From the NCBI GenBank assembly GCA_020226215.1, contig CM035226.1, forward strand, positions 89,614,895 to 89,678,894: 64,000 nt of DNA, written 5' to 3'. Of this stretch, positions 22,770 to 33,465 are shown in pieces. Source of the DNA: Sindora glabra (Eukaryota; Streptophyta; Magnoliopsida; Fabales; Fabaceae). How positions within the stretch are numbered: the stretch's first letter is position 1; each line of letters opens with the position of its first letter. The translations under genes and the position numbers were made by a program. The notes beneath the pieces are model-generated. The model did not search any database and was not told the DNA's origin. It saw only the letters and a list, made by a program, of their open reading frames with translations.

Positions 22770-22889
22770 AGGGGTGCAACATAGGGACTTCTTAGGAGGT
22801 CACCCATCCTAGTACTATTCTCGCCTATGCACGCTTAACATCGAAGTTCTAATGGGATCCGGTGCATTAGTGTTGGTATGATCGCACCC
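22770..22889 (-). pseudogene. Lightly decayed 5S rRNA copy 8
   Basis: Full length with about a dozen differences, nearly all transitions. Ends and T5 terminator are intact, so some transcription as a variant 5S is possible. Next copy 792 bp on. Confidence 0.85.
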
Positions 22890-23561
22890 ATCATGTATCG
22901 CGTGAACATTTCCCCTATCCCCTTCCGATGCCATCCCTCGGCTCCACCGATTCCGTCGGTGATCGGCGGGCCAACGGTCGGACCGCACAGGCCTCGGAGA
23001 AATCGGCCAGCCCTGTACCGTCGTCTCTCTCTCCCTCCTCCCCCTTCATATCATTTTATCTCGTTACGTACTCCACCTTATGGGCTTCCTTCGTGAGGTA
23101 ACACATCATGAACTTTCTTCCACAGAGGTGTTAGCTCTGATCTTTATTTCATAAAGGCACCGTCTTTATGAATTATTACTATTATGTTAACAAAATACCC
23201 TGCTCTCTTTTTTCTTTTCTTTTTTACTGTAAGAATGCGATCATCATTTGAGAATTTCGAAAGGGTAAAACTCCATCTTTCGTTAACTAATTTTCGCGTG
23301 CAATTGATCGTTCTTATTCACCTCTCCATGACATTCTGGTAGGAAACATAAGGATTTGATTTCCGTGTAGTCCATCCGCCCAGAAAACCTATAAACTGAG
23401 ATCAAAACTTTAAACAGCCATAACCTTGCGCTCGGTTGTCCGATTAGGGTAAATTTTATGTTAATTACACGTAACGTTTCAAGATCTACGTACCTACAAA
23501 ATGCCAGAGGCATTTTTATTTCTAATATATTCTCATTTTCCGGCCAGGAAGCGCAAAAAGG

Positions 23562-23681
23562 AGGGTTGCAACAAGAGGACTTCCCAAGAGGTCACCCATC
23601 CTAGTACTACTTTCGTCCAAGCACGCTTAATTTCGGAGTTCTGATGGGATCCAGTGCATTAATGCTGGTATGATTGCACTC
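23562..23681 (-). pseudogene. Lightly decayed 5S rRNA copy 9
   Basis: Full length with about ten differences, including both terminal stems (GAGTGC at the 5' end). It is the last non-canonical copy. The next gene, 817 bp on, is canonical; this spacer carries a 20-bp tandem duplication (23785-23824). Confidence 0.85.
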
Positions 23682-23784
23682 AACAAGTGTTGCACGAACA
23701 TTTCTCCTATCCCGTTCTGGCGCTATCCTTCGACTCCGCCGATTCTGTCGACGATCGGCAGGCCTACGATTGGACAGTGCGGGC

Positions 23785-23824
23785 CATGACGAAACCGGAC
23801 AACCCATGACGAAACCGGACAACC
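23785..23824. repeat. 20-bp tandem duplication in one 5S spacer
   Basis: catgacgaaaccggacaacc occurs twice in a row. It accounts for much of the extra length of this unit (817 bp). Confidence 0.85.
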
Positions 23825-24371
23825 CCGTCCCCTCGTCTCTCTCTCCCTCCTCCCCCTTCGTATCCTTTTATCTCGTTGCGTACTCCACCTTACGGGCTTC
23901 CTTCGTGAGGTAACACTTCATGAACTTCCTTCCACAGAGGTGCTAGCTCTGATCTTTATTTCATATAGGTACCGTCTTTATGAATTATTACTGTTATGTT
24001 CACAAAATACCCTGCTCTCTTTTTTCTTTTCTTTTCTTTTCTACCGTAAGAATGCGATCGTCATTTGAGAATTTCGAAAAGGTATAACTCAGTCTTTCGT
24101 TAACTGATTTTCGCGTGCCACTGCTCGTTCTTATCCGCCTCTCCACGACATTCCGACAGGAAACGTAAGGATTTGATTTCGGCGGGGTCCATCCGCCCAG
24201 GAAGCCTGTAAACCGAGATCAAAACTTTGAACGGCCATAACTTTGCGCTCGGATGTCCGATTGGGGCAAATCTTATGTCGATTTCATGTAACTCTTCGAG
24301 ATCTACGCCCCTGCAAAATGCCGAAGGCGTTTTTATTTCTTATATCTTCTCGTTCTCTTGCCGGGAAGCGC

Positions 24372-24376
24372 AAAAA
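24372..24376 (-). terminator. RNA polymerase III T5 terminator (representative)
   Basis: On the minus strand TTTTT lies two bases after the 3' end of the gene at 24379-24498. The same T5 stands at the same distance after all 22 canonical genes, always at gene start minus 7 to minus 3 in + coordinates. Confidence 0.85.
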
Positions 24377-24378
24377 GG

Positions 24379-24498
24379 AGGGGTGCAACACGAGGACTTC
24401 CCAGGAGGTCACCCATCCTAGTACTACTCTCGCCCAAGCACGCTTAACTTCGGAGTTCTGATGGGATCCGGTGCATTAGTGCTGGTATGATCGCACCC
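24379..24498 (-). rRNA. 5S ribosomal RNA, canonical copy 1 (A-type unit)
   Basis: The 120-nt 5S rRNA of the large ribosomal subunit, transcribed by Pol III. It begins GGGTGCGATCATACCAGC and ends TTGCACCCCT on the minus strand, so the two ends pair as the terminal helix. The internal control region is intact: A-box around RNA positions 50-64 (AGTTAAGCGTGCTTGG), intermediate element around 67-72, C-box around 80-97 (GGATGGGTGACCTCCTGG). All 22 canonical copies in the window look identical over these 120 bases. This first copy differs from its neighbours only in the flanks, with one extra T upstream ('cactgtgttgcg'). Unit length to next gene 807 bp. Confidence 0.97.
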
Positions 24499-25185
24499 GT
24501 CACTGTGTTGCGCCAACATTTCCCCTATCCCCTTCCGGCGCCATCCCACGGCTCTGCCGGTTCCGTCGGCGATCGGCGGGCCTACGGTCGGACCGCGCGG
24601 GCCCCCGGCGAAACCGCCCCGCCCCGCCCCGCCGTCTCTCTCTCCCTCCTCCCCCTTCGTATCCTTTTATCTCGTTGCGTACTCCACCTTACGGGCTTCC
24701 TTCGTGAGGTAACACTTCATGAACTTCCTTCCACAGAGGTGCTAGCTCTGATCTTTATTTCATATAGGTACCGTCTTTATGAATTATTACTGTTATGTTC
24801 ACAAAATACCCTGCTCTCTTTTTCTTTCTTTTCTTTTCTTTTCTTTTCTACCGTAAGAATGCGATCGTCATTTGAGAATTTCGAAAAGGTATAACTCAGT
24901 CTTTCGTTAACTGATTTTCGCGTGCCACTGCTCGTTCTTATCCGCCTCTCCACGACATTCCGACAGGAAACGTAAGGATTTGATTTCGGCGGGGTCCATC
25001 CGCCCAGGAAGCCTGTAAACCGAGATCAAAACTTTGAACGGCCATAACTTTGCGCTCGGTTGTCCGATTGGGGCAAATCTTATGTCGATTTCATGTAACT
25101 CTTCGAGATCTACGCCCCTGCAAAATGCCGAAGGCGTTTTTATTTCTTATATCTTCTCGTTCTCTTGCCGGGAAGCGCAAAAAGG

Positions 25186-25305
25186 AGGGGTGCAACACGA
25201 GGACTTCCCAGGAGGTCACCCATCCTAGTACTACTCTCGCCCAAGCACGCTTAACTTCGGAGTTCTGATGGGATCCGGTGCATTAGTGCTGGTATGATCG
25301 CACCC
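25186..25305 (-). rRNA. 5S ribosomal RNA, canonical copy 2 (A-type)
   Basis: Identical to copy 1 over 120 nt. Unit length to next gene 813 bp. Confidence 0.97.
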
Positions 25306-25336
25306 GTCACGTGTTGCGCCAACATTTCCCCTATCC
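25306..25336 (-). promoter_or_regulatory. 5S upstream block (representative)
   Basis: Read on the minus strand, the 30 bases before the gene show C at -1, a GC pair around -12/-11, and GATAGG where plant 5S genes usually have an AT-rich TATA-like box near -28. The ctatcc/AAATG part is kept even in badly decayed copies (for example after 16942 and 17684), which suggests it is an old and fixed feature of this array. Confidence 0.55.
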
Positions 25337-25415
25337 CCTTCCGGCGCCATCCCACGGCTCTGCCGGTTCCGTCGGCGATCGGCGGGCCTACGGTCGGACC
25401 GCGCGGGCCCCCGGC

Positions 25416-25443
25416 GAAACCGCCCCGCCCCGCCCCGCCCCGC
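25416..25443 (-). repeat. G-rich (GGGGC)n tract upstream of 5S (representative)
   Basis: The + strand reads (CCCCG) repeats, giving four runs of four Gs on the gene-sense strand about 110-140 bp upstream of the transcription start. Every canonical unit has it, with the number of repeats varying from two to four, and one unit has a pure C run instead. It explains part of the unit length variation. Confidence 0.8.
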
Positions 25444-25626
25444 CGTCTCTCTCTCCCTCCTCCCCCTTCGTATCCTTTTATCTCGTTGCGTACTCCACCT
25501 TACGGGCTTCCTTCGTGAGGTAACACTTCATGAACTTCCTTCCACAGAGGTGCTAGCTCTGATCTTTATTTCATATAGGTACCGTCTTTATGAATTATTA
25601 CTGTTATGTTCACAAAATACCCTGCT

Positions 25627-25672
25627 CTCTTTTTTCTTTTCTTTTCTTTTCTTTTCTTTTCTACCGTAAGAA
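25627..25672. repeat. (TTTTC)n polypyrimidine tract of A-type spacer (representative)
   Basis: Tandem TTTTC repeats about 320-370 bp upstream of the gene start. The number varies among A-type units. B-type units have CTCCT repeats at the same place. Confidence 0.85.
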
Positions 25673-25998
25673 TGCGATCGTCATTTGAGAATTTCGAAAA
25701 GGTATAACTCAGTCTTTCGTTAACTGATTTTCGCGTGCCACTGCTCGTTCTTATCCGCCTCTCCACGACATTCCGACAGGAAACGTAAGGATTTGATTTC
25801 GGCGGGGTCCATCCGCCCAGGAAGCCTGTAAACCGAGATCAAAACTTTGAACGGCCATAACTTTGCGCTCGGTTGTCCGATTGGGGCAAATCTTATGTCG
25901 ATTTCATGTAACTCTTCGAGATCTACGCCCCTGCAAAATGCCGAAGGCGTTTTTATTTCTTATATCTTCTCGTTCTCTTGCCGGGAAGCGCAAAAAGG

Positions 25999-26118
25999 AG
26001 GGGTGCAACACGAGGACTTCCCAGGAGGTCACCCATCCTAGTACTACTCTCGCCCAAGCACGCTTAACTTCGGAGTTCTGATGGGATCCGGTGCATTAGT
26101 GCTGGTATGATCGCACCC
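25999..26118 (-). rRNA. 5S ribosomal RNA, canonical copy 3 (A-type)
   Basis: Canonical 120 nt. Unit length 807 bp, repeating the 807/813 alternation seen from copy 1. Confidence 0.97.
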
Positions 26119-26805
26119 GTCACGTGTTGCGCCAACATTTCCCCTATCCCCTTCCGGCGCCATCCCACGGCTCTGCCGGTTCCGTCGGCGATCGGCGGGC
26201 CTACGGTCGGACCGCGCGGGCCCCCGGCGAAACCGCCCCGCCCCGCCCCGCCGTCTCTCTCTCCCTCCTCCCCCTTCGTATCCTTTTATCTCGTTGCGTA
26301 CTCCACCTTACGGGCTTCCTTCGTGAGGTAACACTTCATGAACTTCCTTCCACAGAGGTGCTAGCTCTGATCTTTATTTCATATAGGTACCGTCTTTATG
26401 AATTATTACTGTTATGTTCACAAAATACCCTGCTCTCTTTTTCTTTTCTTTTCTTTTCTTTTCTTTTCTACCGTAAGAATGCGATCGTCATTTGAGAATT
26501 TCGAAAAGGTATAACTCAGTCTTTCGTTAACTGATTTTCGCGTGCCACTGCTCGTTCTTATCCGCCTCTCCACGACATTCCGACAGGAAACGTAAGGATT
26601 TGATTTCGGCGGGGTCCATCCGCCCAGGAAGCCTGTAAACCGAGATCAAAACTTTGAACGGCCATAACTTTGCGCTCGGTTGTCCGATTGGGGCAAATCT
26701 TATGTCGATTTCATGTAACTCTTCGAGATCTACGCCCCTGCAAAATGCCGAAGGCGTTTTTATTTCTTATATCTTCTCGTTCTCTTGCCGGGAAGCGCAA
26801 AAAGG

Positions 26806-26925
26806 AGGGGTGCAACACGAGGACTTCCCAGGAGGTCACCCATCCTAGTACTACTCTCGCCCAAGCACGCTTAACTTCGGAGTTCTGATGGGATCCGGTG
26901 CATTAGTGCTGGTATGATCGCACCC
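26806..26925 (-). rRNA. 5S ribosomal RNA, canonical copy 4 (A-type)
   Basis: Canonical 120 nt. Unit length 813 bp; its spacer matches that of copy 2 by eye. Confidence 0.97.
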
Positions 26926-27618
26926 GTCACGTGTTGCGCCAACATTTCCCCTATCCCCTTCCGGCGCCATCCCACGGCTCTGCCGGTTCCGTCGGCGATC
27001 GGCGGGCCTACGGTCGGACCGCGCGGGCCCCCGGCGAAACCGCCCCGCCCCGCCCCGCCCCGCCGTCTCTCTCTCCCTCCTCCCCCTTCGTATCCTTTTA
27101 TCTCGTTGCGTACTCCACCTTACGGGCTTCCTTCGTGAGGTAACACTTCATGAACTTCCTTCCACAGAGGTGCTAGCTCTGATCTTTATTTCATATAGGT
27201 ACCGTCTTTATGAATTATTACTGTTATGTTCACAAAATACCCTGCTCTCTTTTTTCTTTTCTTTTCTTTTCTTTTCTTTTCTACCGTAAGAATGCGATCG
27301 TCATTTGAGAATTTCGAAAAGGTATAACTCAGTCTTTCGTTAACTGATTTTCGCGTGCCACTGCTCGTTCTTATCCGCCTCTCCACGACATTCCGACAGG
27401 AAACGTAAGGATTTGATTTCGGCGGGGTCCATCCGCCCAGGAAGCCTGTAAACCGAGATCAAAACTTTGAACGGCCATAACTTTGCGCTCGGTTGTCCGA
27501 TTGGGGCAAATCTTATGTCGATTTCATGTAACTCTTCGAGATCTACGCCCCTGCAAAATGCCGAAGGCGTTTTTATTTCTTATATCTTCTCGTTCTCTTG
27601 CCGGGAAGCGCAAAAAGG

Positions 27619-27738
27619 AGGGGTGCAACACGAGGACTTCCCAGGAGGTCACCCATCCTAGTACTACTCTCGCCCAAGCACGCTTAACTTCGGAGTTCTG
27701 ATGGGATCCGGTGCATTAGTGCTGGTATGATCGCACCC
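27619..27738 (-). rRNA. 5S ribosomal RNA, canonical copy 5 (A-type)
   Basis: Canonical 120 nt. Unit length 803 bp because of a shorter CCCCG tract; the spacer has a private 'ccccgtcgtatcc' variant. Confidence 0.97.
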
Positions 27739-28421
27739 GTCACGTGTTGCGCCAACATTTCCCCTATCCCCTTCCGGCGCCATCCCACGGCTCTGCCGGT
27801 TCCGTCGGCGATCGGCGGGCCTACGGTCGGACCGCGCGGGCCCCCGGCGAAACCGCCCCGCCCCGCCGTCTCTCTCTCCCTCCTCCCCCGTCGTATCCTT
27901 TTATCTCGTTGCGTACTCCACCTTACGGGCTTCCTTCGTGAGGTAACACTTCATGAACTTCCTTCCACAGAGGTGCTAGCTCTGATCTTTATTTCATATA
28001 GGTACCGTCTTTATGAATTATTACTGTTATGTTCACAAAATACCCTGCTCTCTTTTTTCTTTTCTTTTCTTTTCTTTTCTTTTCTACCGTAAGAATGCGA
28101 TCGTCATTTGAGAATTTCGAAAAGGTATAACTCAGTCTTTCGTTAACTGATTTTCGCGTGCCACTGCTCGTTCTTATCCGCCTCTCCACGACATTCCGAC
28201 AGGAAACGTAAGGATTTGATTTCGGCGGGGTCCATCCGCCCAGGAAGCCTGTAAACCGAGATCAAAACTTTGAACGGCCATAACTTTGCGCTCGGTTGTC
28301 CGATTGGGGCAAATCTTATGTCGATTTCATGTAACTCTTCGAGATCTACGCCCCTGCAAAATGCCGAAGGCGTTTTTATTTCTTATATCTTCTCGTTCTC
28401 TTGCCGGGAAGCGCAAAAAGG

Positions 28422-28541
28422 AGGGGTGCAACACGAGGACTTCCCAGGAGGTCACCCATCCTAGTACTACTCTCGCCCAAGCACGCTTAACTTCGGAGTT
28501 CTGATGGGATCCGGTGCATTAGTGCTGGTATGATCGCACCC
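28422..28541 (-). rRNA. 5S ribosomal RNA, canonical copy 6 (A-type)
   Basis: Canonical 120 nt. Unit length 812 bp; the C/G tract is irregular (ccccgccccgcccgcccg). Confidence 0.97.
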
Positions 28542-29233
28542 GTCACGTGTTGCGCCAACATTTCCCCTATCCCCTTCCGGCGCCATCCCACGGCTCTGCC
28601 GGTTCCGTCGGCGATCGGCGGGCCTACGGTCGGACCGCGCGGGCCCCCGGCGAAACCGCCCCCGCCCCGCCCGCCCGCCGTCTCTCTCTCCCTCCTCCCC
28701 CTTCGTATCCTTTTATCTCGTTGCGTACTCCACCTTACGGGCTTCCTTCGTGAGGTAACACTTCATGAACTTCCTTCCACAGAGGTGCTAGCTCTGATCT
28801 TTATTTCATATAGGTACCGTCTTTATGAATTATTACTGTTATGTTCACAAAATACCCTGCTCTCTTTTTTCTTTTCTTTTCTTTTCTTTTCTTTTCTACC
28901 GTAAGAATGCGATCGTCATTTGAGAATTTCGAAAAGGTATAACTCAGTCTTTCGTTAACTGATTTTCGCGTGCCACTGCTCGTTCTTATCCGCCTCTCCA
29001 CGACATTCCGACAGGAAACGTAAGGATTTGATTTCGGCGGGGTCCATCCGCCCAGGAAGCCTGTAAACCGAGATCAAAACTTTGAACGGCCATAACTTTG
29101 CGCTCGGTTGTCCGATTGGGGCAAATCTTATGTCGATTTCATGTAACTCTTCGAGATCTACGCCCCTGCAAAATGCCGAAGGCGTTTTTATTTCTTATAT
29201 CTTCTCGTTCTCTTGCCGGGAAGCGCAAAAAGG

Positions 29234-29353
29234 AGGGGTGCAACACGAGGACTTCCCAGGAGGTCACCCATCCTAGTACTACTCTCGCCCAAGCACGCTT
29301 AACTTCGGAGTTCTGATGGGATCCGGTGCATTAGTGCTGGTATGATCGCACCC
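29234..29353 (-). rRNA. 5S ribosomal RNA, canonical copy 7 (A-type)
   Basis: Canonical 120 nt. Unit length 808 bp with one TTTTC repeat fewer than its neighbours. Confidence 0.97.
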
Positions 29354-30041
29354 GTCACGTGTTGCGCCAACATTTCCCCTATCCCCTTCCGGCGCCATCC
29401 CACGGCTCTGCCGGTTCCGTCGGCGATCGGCGGGCCTACGGTCGGACCGCGCGGGCCCCCGGCGAAACCGCCCCGCCCCGCCCCGCCCCGCCGTCTCTCT
29501 CTCCCTCCTCCCCCTTCGTATCCTTTTATCTCGTTGCGTACTCCACCTTACGGGCTTCCTTCGTGAGGTAACACTTCATGAACTTCCTTCCACAGAGGTG
29601 CTAGCTCTGATCTTTATTTCATATAGGTACCGTCTTTATGAATTATTACTGTTATGTTCACAAAATACCCTGCTCTCTTTTTTCTTTTCTTTTCTTTTCT
29701 TTTCTACCGTAAGAATGCGATCGTCATTTGAGAATTTCGAAAAGGTATAACTCAGTCTTTCGTTAACTGATTTTCGCGTGCCACTGCTCGTTCTTATCCG
29801 CCTCTCCACGACATTCCGACAGGAAACGTAAGGATTTGATTTCGGCGGGGTCCATCCGCCCAGGAAGCCTGTAAACCGAGATCAAAACTTTGAACGGCCA
29901 TAACTTTGCGCTCGGTTGTCCGATTGGGGCAAATCTTATGTCGATTTCATGTAACTCTTCGAGATCTACGCCCCTGCAAAATGCCGAAGGCGTTTTTATT
30001 TCTTATATCTTCTCGTTCTCTTGCCGGGAAGCGCAAAAAGG

Positions 30042-30161
30042 AGGGGTGCAACACGAGGACTTCCCAGGAGGTCACCCATCCTAGTACTACTCTCGCCCAA
30101 GCACGCTTAACTTCGGAGTTCTGATGGGATCCGGTGCATTAGTGCTGGTATGATCGCACCC
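30042..30161 (-). rRNA. 5S ribosomal RNA, canonical copy 8 (A-type, last before the gap)
   Basis: Canonical 120 nt. Its upstream spacer is A-type up to the N gap at 30362. Confidence 0.97.
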
Positions 30162-30361
30162 GTCACGTGTTGCGCCAACATTTCCCCTATCCCCTTCCGG
30201 CGCCATCCCACGGCTCTGCCGGTTCCGTCGGCGATCGGCGGGCCTACGGTCGGACCGCGCGGGCCCCCGGCGAAACCGCCCCGCCCCGCCGTCTCTCTCT
30301 CCCTCCTCCCCCTTCGTATCCTTTTATCTCGTTGCGTACTCCACCTTACGGGCTTCCTTCG

Positions 30362-30461
30362 NNNNNNNNNNNNNNNNNNNNNNNNNNNNNNNNNNNNNNN
30401 NNNNNNNNNNNNNNNNNNNNNNNNNNNNNNNNNNNNNNNNNNNNNNNNNNNNNNNNNNNNN
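30362..30461. other. Assembly gap of 100 N inside a 5S spacer
   Basis: Exactly 100 N, the usual placeholder for a gap of unknown size. By comparison with complete units only about 13 bp are missing if the same unit continues, but any whole number of units could also be missing. Sequence left of the gap is A-type and right of it B-type. Confidence 0.95.
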
Positions 30462-30915
30462 CATGAACTTCCTTCCACAGAGGTGCTAGCTCTGATCTTT
30501 ATTTCATTAGGTACTGTCTTTATGAGAATTATTACTGTTATGTTCACAAATACCCTGCTCTCTTCCTCTCCTCTCCTCTCCTCTGTAAGAATGCGATCGT
30601 CATTTGAGAATTTCGAAAAGGTATAACTCCATCTTTCGTGTCTAATTTCCCGTGCCACTGCTCGTTCTTATTCACCTCTCCACGACATTCCGACAGGAAA
30701 CGTAAGGATTTGGTTTCGGCGGGGTCCATCCGCCCAGAAAACCTGTAAACTGAGATGTAAACTTTGCGCGGCCATAACTTTGCGCTCGGTTGTCCGATTG
30801 GGGCAAATTTTATGTCGATTTCGTGTAACTTTTCGAGATCTACGCCCCTGCAAAATGCCGCAGGCGTTTTGGCCACTTATATCTTCTCGTTTTCTTGCCG
30901 GGAAGCGCAAAAAGG
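30462..30915 (-). repeat. First B-type spacer, with small deletions next to the gap
   Basis: Compared with later B units it lacks single bases at several short runs ('ttcattagg' for 'ttcatgtagg', 'cacaaatacc' for 'cacaaaatacc', 'ttcgtgtc' for 'ttcgttgtc', 'tttcccgtg' for 'tttccccgtg'). This pattern fits low-quality contig-end sequence. Confidence 0.7.
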
Positions 30916-31035
30916 AGGGGTGCAACACGAGGACTTCCCAGGAGGTCACCCATCCTAGTACTACTCTCGCCCAAGCACGCTTAACTTCGGAGTTCTGATG
31001 GGATCCGGTGCATTAGTGCTGGTATGATCGCACCC
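30916..31035 (-). rRNA. 5S ribosomal RNA, canonical copy 9 (B-type)
   Basis: Same 120 nt as the A-type genes, although the surrounding spacer differs at many positions (for example 'gtcatgtctcgcgcc' upstream and 'gttttggccacttatatc' downstream). Unit length 810 bp. Confidence 0.97.
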
Positions 31036-31368
31036 GTCATGTCTCGCGCCAACATTTCCCCTATCCCCTTCCGGCGCCATCCCACGGCTCTGCCGGTTCC
31101 GTCGGCGATCGGCGGGCCTACGGTCGGACGCCGCGAGCCTCGGCGAAACCGCCCCGCCCCGCCCCGCCCCGCCCCCGTCGTGTCGTCTCTCTCTCCCTCC
31201 TCCCCCTTTGTATGCTTTTATCTCGTTGCGTACTCCACCTTATGGGCTTCCTTCGCGAGGTAACACTTCATGAACTTCCTTCCACAGAGGTGCTAGCTCT
31301 GATCTTTATTTCATGTAGGTACTGTCTTTATGAGAATTATTACTGTTATGTTCACAAAATACCCTGCT

Positions 31369-31392
31369 CTCTCCTCTCCTCTCCTCTCCTCT
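31369..31392. repeat. (CTCCT)n polypyrimidine tract of B-type spacer (representative)
   Basis: CTCCT repeats occupy the place of the TTTTC repeats of A-type units. The number is constant in most B units and lower in one (40272-40288). Confidence 0.85.
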
Positions 31393-31725
31393 GTAAGAAT
31401 GCGATCGTCATTTGAGAATTTCGAAAAGGTATAACTCCATCTTTCGTTGTCTAATTTCCCCGTGCCACTGCTCGTTCTTATTCACCTCTCCACGACATTC
31501 CGACAGGAAACGTAAGGATTTGGTTTCGGCGGGGTCCATCCGCCCAGAAAACCTGTAAACTGAGATGTAAACTTTGCGCGGCCATAACTTTGCGCTCGGT
31601 TGTCCGATTGGGGCAAATTTTATGTCGATTTCGTGTAACTTTTCGAGATCTACGCCCCTGCAAAATGCCGCAGGCGTTTTGGCCACTTATATCTTCTCGT
31701 TTTCTTGCCGGGAAGCGCAAAAAGG

Positions 31726-31845
31726 AGGGGTGCAACACGAGGACTTCCCAGGAGGTCACCCATCCTAGTACTACTCTCGCCCAAGCACGCTTAACTTCGG
31801 AGTTCTGATGGGATCCGGTGCATTAGTGCTGGTATGATCGCACCC
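31726..31845 (-). rRNA. 5S ribosomal RNA, canonical copy 10 (B-type)
   Basis: Canonical 120 nt; unit 810 bp. Units from copy 9 to copy 15 look identical by eye. Confidence 0.97.
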
Positions 31846-32535
31846 GTCATGTCTCGCGCCAACATTTCCCCTATCCCCTTCCGGCGCCATCCCACGGCTC
31901 TGCCGGTTCCGTCGGCGATCGGCGGGCCTACGGTCGGACGCCGCGAGCCTCGGCGAAACCGCCCCGCCCCGCCCCGCCCCGCCCCCGTCGTGTCGTCTCT
32001 CTCTCCCTCCTCCCCCTTTGTATGCTTTTATCTCGTTGCGTACTCCACCTTATGGGCTTCCTTCGCGAGGTAACACTTCATGAACTTCCTTCCACAGAGG
32101 TGCTAGCTCTGATCTTTATTTCATGTAGGTACTGTCTTTATGAGAATTATTACTGTTATGTTCACAAAATACCCTGCTCTCTCCTCTCCTCTCCTCTCCT
32201 CTGTAAGAATGCGATCGTCATTTGAGAATTTCGAAAAGGTATAACTCCATCTTTCGTTGTCTAATTTCCCCGTGCCACTGCTCGTTCTTATTCACCTCTC
32301 CACGACATTCCGACAGGAAACGTAAGGATTTGGTTTCGGCGGGGTCCATCCGCCCAGAAAACCTGTAAACTGAGATGTAAACTTTGCGCGGCCATAACTT
32401 TGCGCTCGGTTGTCCGATTGGGGCAAATTTTATGTCGATTTCGTGTAACTTTTCGAGATCTACGCCCCTGCAAAATGCCGCAGGCGTTTTGGCCACTTAT
32501 ATCTTCTCGTTTTCTTGCCGGGAAGCGCAAAAAGG

Positions 32536-32655
32536 AGGGGTGCAACACGAGGACTTCCCAGGAGGTCACCCATCCTAGTACTACTCTCGCCCAAGCACGC
32601 TTAACTTCGGAGTTCTGATGGGATCCGGTGCATTAGTGCTGGTATGATCGCACCC
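32536..32655 (-). rRNA. 5S ribosomal RNA, canonical copy 11 (B-type)
   Basis: Canonical 120 nt; unit 810 bp. Confidence 0.97.
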
Positions 32656-33345
32656 GTCATGTCTCGCGCCAACATTTCCCCTATCCCCTTCCGGCGCCAT
32701 CCCACGGCTCTGCCGGTTCCGTCGGCGATCGGCGGGCCTACGGTCGGACGCCGCGAGCCTCGGCGAAACCGCCCCGCCCCGCCCCGCCCCGCCCCCGTCG
32801 TGTCGTCTCTCTCTCCCTCCTCCCCCTTTGTATGCTTTTATCTCGTTGCGTACTCCACCTTATGGGCTTCCTTCGCGAGGTAACACTTCATGAACTTCCT
32901 TCCACAGAGGTGCTAGCTCTGATCTTTATTTCATGTAGGTACTGTCTTTATGAGAATTATTACTGTTATGTTCACAAAATACCCTGCTCTCTCCTCTCCT
33001 CTCCTCTCCTCTGTAAGAATGCGATCGTCATTTGAGAATTTCGAAAAGGTATAACTCCATCTTTCGTTGTCTAATTTCCCCGTGCCACTGCTCGTTCTTA
33101 TTCACCTCTCCACGACATTCCGACAGGAAACGTAAGGATTTGGTTTCGGCGGGGTCCATCCGCCCAGAAAACCTGTAAACTGAGATGTAAACTTTGCGCG
33201 GCCATAACTTTGCGCTCGGTTGTCCGATTGGGGCAAATTTTATGTCGATTTCGTGTAACTTTTCGAGATCTACGCCCCTGCAAAATGCCGCAGGCGTTTT
33301 GGCCACTTATATCTTCTCGTTTTCTTGCCGGGAAGCGCAAAAAGG

Positions 33346-33465
33346 AGGGGTGCAACACGAGGACTTCCCAGGAGGTCACCCATCCTAGTACTACTCTCGC
33401 CCAAGCACGCTTAACTTCGGAGTTCTGATGGGATCCGGTGCATTAGTGCTGGTATGATCGCACCC
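33346..33465 (-). rRNA. 5S ribosomal RNA, canonical copy 12 (B-type)
   Basis: Canonical 120 nt; unit 810 bp. Confidence 0.97.

Noticed and set aside
30107..30658. A 183-codon minus-strand frame and a 158-codon + strand frame across the N gap
   Set aside because: They are joined only through 100 unknown bases and consist of 5S gene and spacer sequence.
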